Positions 36,244 through 48,083 of a DNA stretch of 64,000 nucleotides are shown here, piece after piece. This DNA comes from Bryobacterales bacterium (GTDB lineage: Bacteria; Acidobacteriota; Terriglobia; Bryobacterales; UBA6623), in NCBI GenBank assembly GCA_022823865.1, contig JAJEHF010000065.1, positions 62,001 through 126,000 of the forward strand, in the 5' to 3' direction. Each line of letters begins with the position of its first letter. Positions within the stretch are counted from its first letter, which is position 1. The position numbers were made by a program, and so were the translations under genes. Below the pieces are notes generated by a model. That model ran no database searches and had not been told where the DNA came from. It worked only from the letters and a program-made list of their open reading frames with translations.

Positions 36244-37128
36244 ATGAACCCGCGCACCGCGCTCGCGCTGCTCTTCGTGGCGGCGGGCACCGTTCTTCAG
36301 GGGGCTGATGCCACTCGAATCCTGGTCGTGGTGGGTCCGAGCAACCACCCGCCCGGCTCGCACGAGGTGGCCGCGGGCGGTCGCCTCCTGCAGGATGCCC
36401 TCCGCGGGATGAAGAACGTTGACTCGGTCCAGACAGACATCGTCTACGAATGGCCGCAGGACAAGGCGCTGCGCGAGTCGGTCTCGACGGTCGTCTTTAT
36501 TGGCGACACGTTCCCGCCAAACCGCTTCGAGAATCCCGAACGCAACCTCGCCGACCTCGCGAAGATGATGGACCGCGGGTGCGGAATCGTCTGTCTGCAC
36601 TTCGCGACGGGACTGCTCGGCGAGGACGTGACAACCGATGGCGACCACCCGCTCTTGCGCTGGATCGGCGGATACTTCGCCAATCGCTCGTGCCCCCACC
36701 ACCGGTCATTCGCGCGGGTCTACGAAGAGGCCAAGATCGAGCCCGCTGCTCCGAGCCACCCCATCTCGCGGGGCTGGAAGAGCTTCACTATCCACGACGA
36801 GCCCTACACCAACAACTACTTCGGCGGTCCCGGCAACCGGCCCGCGCCGAACGTGACAGCACTGGCGACGTCCATGCTCCCGCCCGACGCTCCGAAGAGG
36901 GAGATCGTTGCCTGGGGCGTCGAGAGGACTGATGGCGGGCGCGGCTTTGGCATCGTCATGCCGCACTTTTACAAGAGCTGGACCAACGACGACCTGCGCC
37001 GGTTCATCCTGAACGGAATCGTGTGGACGGCGAAGCTGGCGGTTCCCCCCGAAGGAGTGGAGACGGACAAGCCCGATCTGAACGCCTTCGACCCGGTGTC
37101 GGTGGAGTTCATTCCTCGCAGGAGATAG
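36244..37128 (+). CDS. ThuA-like exported protein
   Basis: The 294-residue protein has a signal peptide (to about GADA at residue 22), then the ThuA fold: ILVVVGPSNHPPGSHEVAAGG, VVFIGDTFPP, GIVCLHFATGL, GGYFANRSCPHH, GRGFGIVMPHFYKSW. The same HPPG.HE and G(F/I)..(G/P)HF motifs occur in the copy at 10707. No reaction is proven for such proteins. Its neighbours are exported hydrolases, consistent with a periplasmic carbohydrate-related role. Confidence 0.82.
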   Translation: MNPRTALALLFVAAGTVLQGADATRILVVVGPSNHPPGSHEVAAGGRLLQDALRGMKNVDSVQTDIVYEWPQDKALRESVSTVVFIGDTFPPNRFENPERNLADLAKMMDRGCGIVCLHFATGLLGEDVTTDGDHPLLRWIGGYFANRSCPHHRSFARVYEEAKIEPAAPSHPISRGWKSFTIHDEPYTNNYFGGPGNRPAPNVTALATSMLPPDAPKREIVAWGVERTDGGRGFGIVMPHFYKSWTNDDLRRFILNGIVWTAKLAVPPEGVETDKPDLNAFDPVSVEFIPRRR

Positions 37129-37168
37129 GCGCGGGAGCCAGCCGATCTATTCCTTGGCGGCTTGCTCT

Positions 37169-38167
37169 TCAGACCCCTACCTCTGCTTGCAGAAACGCCA
37201 CTGCCGCGGAATATGCCCTGTCGGATTCGGCGGAACTTGACCCGCCGATTCCGTGCTCGGCCCCTTCGAATGTCAGCAGTTCGTGCCGCACCCCGTGCCG
37301 GCGGAACTCCTCGGCCATGAGAGTCGATTGCTCGTAGGGCACGTCCGTGTCCGCCGTGCCGTGCACCAGTAGCGTTGGGGGATAGTTCGGCGTGACGTTT
37401 CGCAACGGCATGTACGGCATGAACATCTCGGCTTCCGACACCGGGTCCCAGCCCGACACCTCCTTGGGCCAGATTCCGTGCTGCCTGCAGTGCTGGTAGA
37501 AGGCCCCTCCGTTGCCGTCGCGGTCGGCCGAATTGGAAATCGGGGGCCCGCTAACCTGCGCCAGCGCCTGCTCGCGCGTCATGACGATCCGGCGGTGGCG
37601 GTCATGGGGGCTCGGTGTCGAGTACCACGGCCCGATCAGATCCCCATATCCCCAGAACGACGCCAAAGCCTGTGGCCGCGGGTCCACTCGGTACCCGGCG
37701 GTCAGTGTCAGGTATCCGCCAGCTGATGAGCCCAGGACCGCGATCCGGTCCGGATCTGCTCGGAAGAGATCGGAGCCTTGGCCACGGATCCAAGCGAAGG
37801 CGTCCTCGACATCCTCGATGATGGCGGCCAGCTTGGTTTCCGGCGCCAGCCGGTAGTCGATGGACACGACGGCGAAGCCGGCCTCGATCAGCCGGTCCAT
37901 CAGGGGTTGCGGGACGCCCTGGCGACGGCCCATGATCAAGGCGCCGCCATGAATCCAGACTGCAATCGGCCGCACGCGGTCGTCCTCAGAGAGATGCACG
38001 TCCGCCCGAATTGCCAGGCCGTCGACCGACTTGTAGGTGTGTGTCGTGATCCGGGCCAGCGATCGAGACGGGCGGCACCCTGCGCCGACCGCGATTGCCG
38101 CGAAGGTGCGGAGGAAGCCTCGTCGGCTGCCCATGGTGTGCTTGCTCGCGCCGGGAAAGAGCGACAT
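37169..38167 (-). CDS. Tat-exported alpha/beta hydrolase (HSL/BD-FAE type)
   Basis: The 332-residue protein has a Tat signal (GSRRGFLRTFAAIAVGAGC). The hormone-sensitive-lipase-like core has the oxyanion motif VWIHGGAL, nucleophile Ser in GSSAGG, Asp in GTADTDVPYEQ and His in EGAEHGIGG. Probable carboxylesterase on small acyl or acetyl esters in the periplasm. TAGAAT stands 9 nt before the ATG at 38167; a second ATG 11 codons later is also compatible with the signal peptide. Confidence 0.83.
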   Translation of the reverse strand: MSLFPGASKHTMGSRRGFLRTFAAIAVGAGCRPSRSLARITTHTYKSVDGLAIRADVHLSEDDRVRPIAVWIHGGALIMGRRQGVPQPLMDRLIEAGFAVVSIDYRLAPETKLAAIIEDVEDAFAWIRGQGSDLFRADPDRIAVLGSSAGGYLTLTAGYRVDPRPQALASFWGYGDLIGPWYSTPSPHDRHRRIVMTREQALAQVSGPPISNSADRDGNGGAFYQHCRQHGIWPKEVSGWDPVSEAEMFMPYMPLRNVTPNYPPTLLVHGTADTDVPYEQSTLMAEEFRRHGVRHELLTFEGAEHGIGGSSSAESDRAYSAAVAFLQAEVGV

Positions 38168-38176
38168 GCCGATCAG

Positions 38177-38182
38177 ATTCTA
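38177..38182 (-). promoter_or_regulatory. -10-like TAGAAT, 9 nt before ATG
   Basis: Minus-strand TAGAAT is 9 nt from the start codon of the Tat-exported hydrolase. Confidence 0.35.
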
Positions 38183-38284
38183 CGACACTGGTCAAAGACC
38201 AAATTTCGGCCAGTCCCAGAACCGAAGGGCAATCAAAACACCCCCGAAGGCTCCGCGGGCGTATCGTAAAATGGATTTCGCAAC

Positions 38285-38950
38285 GTGTCGAGGCAATTCG
38301 CATCGCTGCTCGTGAGGCTGGCCAACGGCGTGAGCTTGGTTCGGCTCGCCTCGGTACCGCTCATCGTCCTGTTGATCTGGAAGTCCAGCAATGGCGAGGC
38401 TTGGCGGTACGCGGCTTTCTGGCTGGTCGTGGCCCTGCATCTCAGCGACATGGTGGATGGCTACCTCGCACGCAAGGGCACCCGCCGACTGGCCATACGC
38501 AACGATTTCGGCGAGGTCATCGACCCGATCGCGGACAAGATGTATCTCGGCGCGGCCTTCATCACGCTCTCCCTGACGGACCAGATCGCCGTCTGGGTCG
38601 CGCTGCTGGTGGTCGCTCGCGACGTCGGAATTCTCGGCGGCTGGTCATTCGTCTACAAGCGCTACGGCATCAGGCTGCTCCCCAACACGCTCGGCAAGAT
38701 CACCGATGCCAGCCTCGCCCTGCTGCTGGGCGTCGTGCTGCTGAGATGGGATGGCGGCGCGGCCGGGGCGCTCACACCGATGGTGGCCATGCTGGTGGTG
38801 GCTTCGGGCTGCTCATACGCCCGGCTGGCCACCCGTCGAGCCTCGGCCGTGACAATCCGCCGCCTGCGCGCGATGGCGGTCGCCAGACGCCAAGAGCGCC
38901 GGCAGGCCGCCAAAACCCGCATCAAGGGCGGCGTCGGCATGACGCCGTAG
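38285..38950 (+). CDS. CDP-alcohol phosphatidyltransferase
   Basis: This 221-residue membrane protein has the CDP-alcohol phosphotransferase signature DMVDGYLARKG..G..ID..AD: SDMVDGYLAR, then FGEVIDPIADK. Five or six hydrophobic helices follow. It transfers a phosphatidyl group from CDP-diacylglycerol to an alcohol (PgsA-like); the acceptor cannot be told. The start is GTG at 38285 with a TAAAAT box 12 nt upstream. A basic C-terminal tail of about 45 residues is longer than usual. Confidence 0.88.
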   Translation: MSRQFASLLVRLANGVSLVRLASVPLIVLLIWKSSNGEAWRYAAFWLVVALHLSDMVDGYLARKGTRRLAIRNDFGEVIDPIADKMYLGAAFITLSLTDQIAVWVALLVVARDVGILGGWSFVYKRYGIRLLPNTLGKITDASLALLLGVVLLRWDGGAAGALTPMVAMLVVASGCSYARLATRRASAVTIRRLRAMAVARRQERRQAAKTRIKGGVGMTP

Positions 38951-38965
38951 CACCCAGAGCCGCGA

Positions 38966-39992
38966 TTAGCCCTCGGGCGGCCGCTGTTGGCCGCCGGGCC
39001 TGTCAATGCCGAGGCGCTGCATGTCCGGCCCTTCTGGCGCCGCCAAGATTGACTCGGGCGCGACGCGCCCGGCCAGGCGGCGCGTGCCTGCCACCAACAC
39101 CCCGCCAAAGATCATCAGCACGGCGAGTATGCCGCACAGGATGAAAGTGTCCAAGATGATGTTGGCCAAGCTGTCGTGGCGCTCGGGATCCTCGACGTGC
39201 TGGGTCACCTCGGCCCGGTAGCGCACGCGCGCTAGCAAGAGCTGCGCGGCGTCGGGCGCCTGCTGGCCGAACGCGGCCGCGATGAGCGGGCCGTCCTGCT
39301 TGGCCAGCCAGCCATCGACCTGCTGGAACGCTTCCACCTGTCCGCGAGCGATCGGATTGGAGGGATAGCTCCAAATGATCATCGGGACCTCGCCAGCAGC
39401 CGTGACGAACCTGCCGTAGTAGCCCTCGGGGGAAAAGTGGAACCCGACCACGGACGGCGTGAGATCCGGCGCGAGCCGCTCCAGCGAGACCGGCCCCAGG
39501 ATGAGCCGTCCCGAGCCGGGCAAGAGCGCATCGTCAGGAACGTACTGCAGCACTGGCGGGTCGGGGGTCGGTTTGGGGCGCGGGAGATAGGCCAGCGCGA
39601 GCTCGACGTCTTCCTCGTCGGGCAGGTTCCCGCGCATCGAGACCACGTAGTTGGCGAACTGTATCACGGTCAAGTCGCCCTTCTCCACGGCGCGCTCGCC
39701 GCGCTCCACCGATACGCCATCGTGCGGGCGGATCCAGGCATAGGCGGCAACCGCCCCGGTGTCGTCGTAGAACTGCAGCGCCCGGAACACGACTGACAGT
39801 CCGTCCGGGGTGCGATATTCCGCCTCTTCGGCCTCTTCCAGGCCGAACTCCTGAAGCACGTCCAGGTCGGGGGGTTCGAACGGGCGGAGCGCGAGCCTCT
39901 CGAACGGACCGAGGGCCTCGTGCAGCATCTCCGCCGCCGCAGGCGCAGCGAGCGCCAGCGCCAAGCTCAGCAACAAGGCGGGTCGGATCGGC

Positions 39993-40012
<20 letters not shown>
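38966..40012 (-). CDS. Membrane-anchored protein of unknown function (DUF6599-like)
   Basis: The 348-residue protein has a signal peptide ([20 protein letters not shown]), a large extracytoplasmic domain and a C-terminal membrane helix ([20 protein letters not shown]) with a short cytoplasmic tail. I believe it belongs to the DUF6599 type seen in Acidobacteria, where it also mixes beta-strand-rich repeats and a TM anchor; no function is known. The start lies 20 nt inside the end of secA, so it is read from the same transcript. Confidence 0.6.
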
Positions 40013-42809
<2,797 letters not shown>

Positions 42810-42817
42810 CGGAAGGG

Positions 42818-42832
42818 GGCACTTGGAGTGCC
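42818..42832 (-). promoter_or_regulatory. Hairpin in the secA leader
   Basis: GGCACT and AGTGCC pair across a 3-nt loop, 8 nt before the secA ATG. It would lie at the very 5' end of a transcript started from the TACAAT box and could hide the ribosome-binding region. Confidence 0.4.
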
Positions 42833-42839
42833 AATTCTC

Positions 42840-42845
42840 ATTGTA
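42840..42845 (-). promoter_or_regulatory. -10 box TACAAT of secA
   Basis: Minus-strand TACAAT, 30 nt before the secA ATG, predicts a leader of about 24 nt. Confidence 0.45.
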
Positions 42846-43078
42846 GTCTTGGGACGCTGCGCCAAGAGCCGGGTGGCTAGCCACTGGACGCAGGCGTCAC
42901 AAGGGGCTCGGTTTCCGCCAGACACGCCTCAGGCCTTCTCGCGCGCGGCGGCACCCGATGGTTGAGGGGAATGCCTGCGCTCCACCGCCCCCGACCAGTC
43001 CCTACATCCGGTACGTCTCCAGATGCGAGGAGGGAGCTTGCGACTGTTAGCATGGATTCGTAGTCCATCGAGACGAAA

Positions 43079-43474
43079 ATGAAGCGGCCAAAGTTCCAGC
43101 GGAACAACGTGAAGGTGCGCCGCGTGCGGAAGCCTCCTCCAGGAGTCGACCTTGCCGAGGTGGCCGATTCCTGTTGCTACGTTGGCAGTCCGTACCACAA
43201 GGATCGTCCGAGCTTTGCCGCGATGCCCCACAGCCGCAGGCCGGACGCCAGCATATGTCCCGGCCATCTGGCGACTCGCCAGGAGCTTGTTCAGGGCTGG
43301 CTTCGCGAAGCGATCAGGTGCGGCCAGGTGGGCGCATGGACCGGCGGTTACCCAAAATACGTTTGGTTCCGCGATGGCGAGACCGTGTACGAGGCACGGC
43401 AAGGATCACCTGGATCGGCCGAGTATCACGGCTACCCGCTTCAGCCCGAGCATGAAGTACGAGGCTTGGCATGA
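43079..43474 (+). CDS. Small basic protein of unknown function, first gene of a two-gene module
   Basis: 131 residues, with a strongly basic N-terminus (KRPKFQRNNVKVRRVRK) and a compact C-terminal part with GGYPKYVWFRDGETVYEAR and EYHGYPL. The latter pattern recurs, in my recollection, in small uncharacterised proteins of mobile or defence-linked gene pairs. Four Cys residues (32, 33, 60, 81) could bind metal. It overlaps the next gene by 4 nt (ATGA). No function is assigned. Confidence 0.65.
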   Translation: MKRPKFQRNNVKVRRVRKPPPGVDLAEVADSCCYVGSPYHKDRPSFAAMPHSRRPDASICPGHLATRQELVQGWLREAIRCGQVGAWTGGYPKYVWFRDGETVYEARQGSPGSAEYHGYPLQPEHEVRGLA

Positions 43475-44757
43475 GCGTTCAGCTGGACTTCGAGTGGATT
43501 GACGCGCCACGGTGTCCGGACTGGACGGAGTGGCGAACAATGGCAACCCTCTCAATCGAGGCGGGGACTTCCACAGTTACGTCGGTCCTCGACAATCGCA
43601 GTCACCTCCATCGCAACCACGTTGTGGTTCCTTTGCTGCACGTAGCAGAGTGGCTCGTCGCGAACTGGTGGCATCTTTGGCACGAATTCGAGGACCGTCG
43701 CTTGCACCGGCCCGGTTTCTCGGCCCGGCACAACCTCGCTACCGCCGGCGACGGGTTTCTCCTGCCCCAACTTGAGATCGTTCCGCTGTCGCGCAGGGTC
43801 GAATTGCGATGGCAGCGATGGAAGCCGCGTTACTCTCAGATCGAATTCATCGGTGAAGGTGAAATCCGGGTCGAGCGAGCCGAACTTGAGAACCAACTGC
43901 GGAACATCGTCGATGCCGTCCTCGAACGACTCCGCGAATCCACCGAAGGTGCCGTCGCAAGGGACGCCCTCGAGAGCGCGTGGAACGCCATTCATGATCT
44001 AGATGCGGATGAGCAGGAGTTCAGCCGTGCCGCAGCGCTGCTAGGGATGGATCCGTTCGACATCGCCGAAGCCGATGCGGGCAGGATTGCCAGATTCTGG
44101 GGAGAGGTCGATCCGGAGATTCGCGAAGAGGCCTTGGCAAGCGCCACCGCGGACACATTGTCCAATGTCCGAACATGGCTGCAGGAGGCCCTCCACAGCC
44201 TAGATCGACTGCAGGATGATCCCCGCTGGGATGGGCTCAGAGGGGAACTCCAGCTGCCGTCAACGGCCGAGCCGTGGGAGCAGGGCTACGAACTGGCAAG
44301 ATCGGCGCGCCAGCGACTGGGGCTGGGCGGTGAACGCATTGATTTCGGGTGCAATGGCACGCCGGCCTGTCACCACGAGGTCGTGGAGCAGCCTTCGAGG
44401 TGCCTCGAAGGACTTGTGGCGGCTCATGGTCCTGCGTGCGTCATCGCCCCTCGATCGGAGAACGGAGCACGGTTCCTGCGCGCTCGGGCGGTCGGGGACT
44501 ACTTGAGCCGTTCCGGGCCAGCGGCTGGAATCCTGAACTCGCTGCACACCGAGCGCCAAGCTAGGTCCCGGGCGTTCGCTGCGGAATTCCTTGCGCCGGC
44601 CAAGGCGCTGCGGGCAAGGCTGGGGAGTGAACTCGCAGATGAAGAGATCATTGAGAACCTCGGCGACGAGTTCGGTGTTTCGAGTCACGTCATAGCACAC
44701 CAAATGATCAACCACCAGGTGGGGACACCTCTTCTCGGTGACCTGTATCGGACCTGA
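43471..44757 (+). CDS. ImmA/IrrE-like protein with inactivated metalloprotease motif
   Basis: 428 residues. The N-terminal region has VPLLHVAEWLVANWWHLWHE (about 53-72). Residues 270-415 follow the ImmA/IrrE pattern: GYELARSARQRLGL, ..RFLRARAVGDYL, ERQARSRAFAAEFLAP, LGDEFGVSSHVIAHQMINHQ. The position that should read HExxH is R-A-V-G-D (339-343), so all three zinc-binding/catalytic residues are replaced. ImmA/IrrE proteins sense signals or cleave repressors; a dead copy may act as a sensor or scaffold. Coupled to the small basic protein upstream. Confidence 0.7.
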   Translation: MSVQLDFEWIDAPRCPDWTEWRTMATLSIEAGTSTVTSVLDNRSHLHRNHVVVPLLHVAEWLVANWWHLWHEFEDRRLHRPGFSARHNLATAGDGFLLPQLEIVPLSRRVELRWQRWKPRYSQIEFIGEGEIRVERAELENQLRNIVDAVLERLRESTEGAVARDALESAWNAIHDLDADEQEFSRAAALLGMDPFDIAEADAGRIARFWGEVDPEIREEALASATADTLSNVRTWLQEALHSLDRLQDDPRWDGLRGELQLPSTAEPWEQGYELARSARQRLGLGGERIDFGCNGTPACHHEVVEQPSRCLEGLVAAHGPACVIAPRSENGARFLRARAVGDYLSRSGPAAGILNSLHTERQARSRAFAAEFLAPAKALRARLGSELADEEIIENLGDEFGVSSHVIAHQMINHQVGTPLLGDLYRT

Positions 44758-44988
44758 CTGGGAGGGATGGTGTCAGTCGAGCTACCCGCCCGCCGCCAAG
44801 TGGCGACCGTTTCAGACTATGCAGCGCTCGCCCGTACTGGACTGCGCCGGCAGACGACGGCGCTCGCGATGCAAACGCTGCGTGCTCTCTGACCGCGCTC
44901 ACACAGGGGTGCAGACTACCGGATCGTCGACATGATCGCCGCGACAATCCGCAGCCCGCTGTTCCGCGAATCGACGCGTCCAGTCCAC

Positions 44989-46407
44989 ATGACCACTTCA
45001 AAGATCTGCCTCGCGCTGGCCGCGTGCTTGCTCGCACCAATCCAGACGGTTGCCGCCAAGCCGGACATTCTGTTCATCGCCATCGACGACCTCAACGACT
45101 GGGTCGGCCCGCTGGGCGGTCACCCGCAAGCGAAGACACCCAACATCGACCGCCTTGCCGAGCGGGGGATGACCTTCACGAACGCGCATGTCACGGCACC
45201 GCTGTGCAACCCGTCGCGCGCGTCATTGATGAGCGGGATGCTTCCGTCGTCCTTCGGCGTTTACCTCAACAACCAAGACTGGCGGGAAGCTCCTCTTCTG
45301 CAAGGCAAGCCCGTGCTGCCACGCTTCCTGCAGAGCAACGGCTACCGGACGCTGGGAGGCGGCAAGCTGTTTCATGCCGCGACGCTCATCCCGATACAGT
45401 TCTACGGCCTGCTGCCGCGGCGCGGCTTCGACGACTACTACCCGGCTCCCAACCGGCAGCTTCCGGACGAGATCCGGCCGATCGGCCGGCCGATCAACAA
45501 CAACCCCGGGTTTATCAGCGGGTTTTTCGACTGGTCGCCGGTGGCCGCCGAGGACAGCGCGATGGGGGACGGCCAAGTCGTCGCGTGGGCAGGCCGTCAA
45601 TTGCGAGCGGAGCACGGCAAGCCCCTGTTCCTCGGAGTCGGCATTTACAGGCCGCATATCCCGTGGTACGTGCCGCAGGCCTACTTCGACCAGCATCCGC
45701 TCGATCGCGTAGAGCTGCCAGCAACGGTGCCGGATGACCTGGACGATGTTCCGGGATCCGAAAGGTACGCCGGGAACCAGAGGGTCCATCGGTGGGTCCT
45801 TGAGACCGGCAATTGGAAGGCGGGGGTTCAGGCGTACCTAGCGAGCATCTCCTTCGCAGACGCGATGGTAGGCCGGCTCCTCGACGCGCTGGATGCGAGC
45901 GATCGCGCGGAGGAGACCGTGATCGTCCTGTTTTCTGACCACGGCTACCACCTGGGCGAGAAGGGCCAGTGGCGCAAATACACCCTCTGGGAGGACTCGA
46001 CGCATGTCCCGCTGATCGTGCACGCACCGGGGATTACGGAGCCGGGAAGCCGATCTGATGCACCGGTCTCGACGCTGGACATCTATCCGACCCTGGCAGA
46101 ACTCGCGGGCCTGGGCCTCCCGGCGCACCTAGAGGGGAACAGCCTGCTACCGCTCCTGCGGGACCCAAGTGCCGAATGGCCTCACAACGCGATCACGACG
46201 TATCGCTTCGGCAACCACTCCGTGCGAACCCGACGCTACCGCTACATCCGCTACGAGAACGGCGACGAGGAGCTCTACGACCACGACGAAGACCCGCACG
46301 AGTGGCGGAACCTCGCATCGTCGGCCGACCACAGCGACATCAAGGCACGTCTGAAATCCCTGCTCCCGCAGGTCAACATCGAACCGATCACCGCTGCTTG
46401 GAGGTAG
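44989..46407 (+). CDS. Exported sulfatase (iduronate-2-sulfatase-like)
   Basis: The 472-residue protein has a signal peptide (to about VAAKP) and sulfatase motifs: metal site AIDDLNDW (Asp33, Asp34), the modification site LCNPSRASLMSG with Cys73 to become formylglycine, FSDHGYHLGEKGQW and the second metal Asp-His. It releases sulfate from sugar esters. The Cys-type site needs a formylglycine-generating enzyme, not seen in the window. GACAAT at 44943-44948 is a likely -10 box and supports the start at 44989 rather than 44932. Confidence 0.87.
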   Translation: MTTSKICLALAACLLAPIQTVAAKPDILFIAIDDLNDWVGPLGGHPQAKTPNIDRLAERGMTFTNAHVTAPLCNPSRASLMSGMLPSSFGVYLNNQDWREAPLLQGKPVLPRFLQSNGYRTLGGGKLFHAATLIPIQFYGLLPRRGFDDYYPAPNRQLPDEIRPIGRPINNNPGFISGFFDWSPVAAEDSAMGDGQVVAWAGRQLRAEHGKPLFLGVGIYRPHIPWYVPQAYFDQHPLDRVELPATVPDDLDDVPGSERYAGNQRVHRWVLETGNWKAGVQAYLASISFADAMVGRLLDALDASDRAEETVIVLFSDHGYHLGEKGQWRKYTLWEDSTHVPLIVHAPGITEPGSRSDAPVSTLDIYPTLAELAGLGLPAHLEGNSLLPLLRDPSAEWPHNAITTYRFGNHSVRTRRYRYIRYENGDEELYDHDEDPHEWRNLASSADHSDIKARLKSLLPQVNIEPITAAWR

Positions 46408-46784
46408 CGCCGGCCAAGCCGGATCATTCGGCGAAGCGCGCGGCTGCTCCCAGCATCCGCTCTCGGCGAAGGATTTGGCACGGGTGACGGCCGGCGTGCG
46501 GGCGGAGTCTGAATCAGGCATTGACAGCGGCAGCGTTGGCCCGTAACCTGTGATTCCGGAGGGGCGAGGGCGCGCAATGGAGCGAGGAATCGCTCGACCA
46601 GCATCGGCAACCGCGCCAAGCAGGGCAGGTCGATGGCACGGCCTCGGGCCGGCCAGACGGTCACCGTCGCTATTCGATCACGAATCCCGAAGCGGACCCT
46701 AGAGACTCGAGCCACCCGCCAATGATTAGAGAGCACTGCGGCATGGGCCAACGCGAACATACCGGCACCACGATTTCTCCGCCG
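46408..46784. other. Intergenic leader region of the sugar-acid dehydratase operon
   Basis: No gene recognised. It carries the consensus -35 promoter at 46521-46549. Confidence 0.5.
46521..46549 (+). promoter_or_regulatory. Promoter with consensus -35 box
   Basis: TTGACA (46521-46526), a 17-bp spacer and TAACCT (46544-46549). It is the only perfect -35/17-bp arrangement I found and lies 235 bp before the dehydratase start. Confidence 0.5.
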
Positions 46785-48038
46785 ATGAGTCGGCGGGATC
46801 TTCTCGGCTTCGCGGCGGTTCTCGCCGGCTCGGCGGCAGCGGCTCCCGCGCAGCAGCAGTGGCCGGTCGAAACCGATCTTGAGATCACGGACGTCCGCGT
46901 GGTGAGGACCCGCCCGAAGAACCCCCTGCCTACCTACGAGCCGACCCCGGGCTCGTACTGGGCGACTCGCGAGGCGGCCCGGCCGATCGAGGTCCATCCC
47001 GAGTACACCGGCAAGCGCGGCCCGGGATCCAAGTGGATGCCGGACCGGTCCCTCGGCGCTGTCACTGTCGAGATCAGCACGAACAAGGGACTGAAGGGCT
47101 ACGGCCGGGCCGGCTCCGCCGGGGGCCCCTTCGTCGTTCCTGCCCTCAAGAAGCTGTTGGTCGGCAAGAACCCGCTGGATGTCGAGCGCCTCTGGGACGT
47201 GATGTGGCGAGCGACGCTGTTCTACGGACGCGCCGGGGCGGTGGTGCACGCGATCAGCGGCGCGGACCTCGCCCTGTGGGATCTGGTCGGCAAGGCATTC
47301 GGAGTCCCTGTCTACGACCTTGTCGGCGGCAGGACTTGGGAGCGCATTCCCTGCTACGCCACCGGGAACGACGTCGAGCAAAGCCTCGAATTCGGCTATA
47401 CGAAGGTCAAGCTGGCACTCCAGCACGGCCCGCCCGACGGCCGCGAGGGCCTGAAGAAGAACGTCGAGCACGTCAAGCGGACGCGCGAGCTGGTCGGCCC
47501 GGACGGCGAGATCATGATCGACTGCTGGATGGCGCTGTCGGAAGCCTACACGATCCAGCTGGCCGAGGAACTGGAACCGTACCGGGTGTACTGGCTGGAA
47601 GAGGTCTTGATGCCGGACGAGTACAAGGGGTTCGGGCGCCTCAACTCCCAGATCACCTCCACGTTCCTGGCGACCGGCGAACACGAGTACACGCGCTACG
47701 GTTTCGGCCGGCTGGCCCATTACGGGGCGGTCGACATCTGGCAGCCGGACATCAACTGGTGCGGCGGCATGAGCGAGATGAAGAAGATCGGCGCCATGGC
47801 CCTGGAGCAAGGGATCCCGGTGATTCCGCACGCAGGCGGCGCTACCGACTGCATCCACTACCTCGCGGCCCAGCCCCAGATGACCTGGGCCGAGACCACG
47901 ATTCCCGCTCCGGGCGGCCCGCCGGAGGTCTACGAGATGTTCGCCGAGCAGCGCCTCATGAGCCGCGGGCCTGAGGGTGTGTACATCCAGCCCCCGGAAG
48001 AGCCTGGATTCGGCTGGAATATCGAGGTGGCGGACTGA
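46785..48038 (+). CDS. Tat-exported L-rhamnonate dehydratase-like enzyme (MR/MLE family)
   Basis: 417 residues. Tat signal SRRDLLGFAAVLAGSAAAAPA, then an enolase-superfamily enzyme close to L-rhamnonate dehydratase: KVKLALQHGPPDG, metal ligands in IMIDCWMAL, WLEEVL and ATGEHEYTRYG, WQPDINWCGG and a catalytic His in VIPHAGG. It would dehydrate an acid sugar to a 2-keto-3-deoxy acid. Export of such an enzyme is unusual. ATG 46785 gives the shortest pre-signal region; ATGs at 46722 and 46743 are in frame. First of three paralogues in one operon. Confidence 0.8.
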   Translation: MSRRDLLGFAAVLAGSAAAAPAQQQWPVETDLEITDVRVVRTRPKNPLPTYEPTPGSYWATREAARPIEVHPEYTGKRGPGSKWMPDRSLGAVTVEISTNKGLKGYGRAGSAGGPFVVPALKKLLVGKNPLDVERLWDVMWRATLFYGRAGAVVHAISGADLALWDLVGKAFGVPVYDLVGGRTWERIPCYATGNDVEQSLEFGYTKVKLALQHGPPDGREGLKKNVEHVKRTRELVGPDGEIMIDCWMALSEAYTIQLAEELEPYRVYWLEEVLMPDEYKGFGRLNSQITSTFLATGEHEYTRYGFGRLAHYGAVDIWQPDINWCGGMSEMKKIGAMALEQGIPVIPHAGGATDCIHYLAAQPQMTWAETTIPAPGGPPEVYEMFAEQRLMSRGPEGVYIQPPEEPGFGWNIEVAD

Positions 48039-48083
48039 AACGGGCCCGACACGGCCGACGGCCACTCAAGGGAGGATTTCTCA

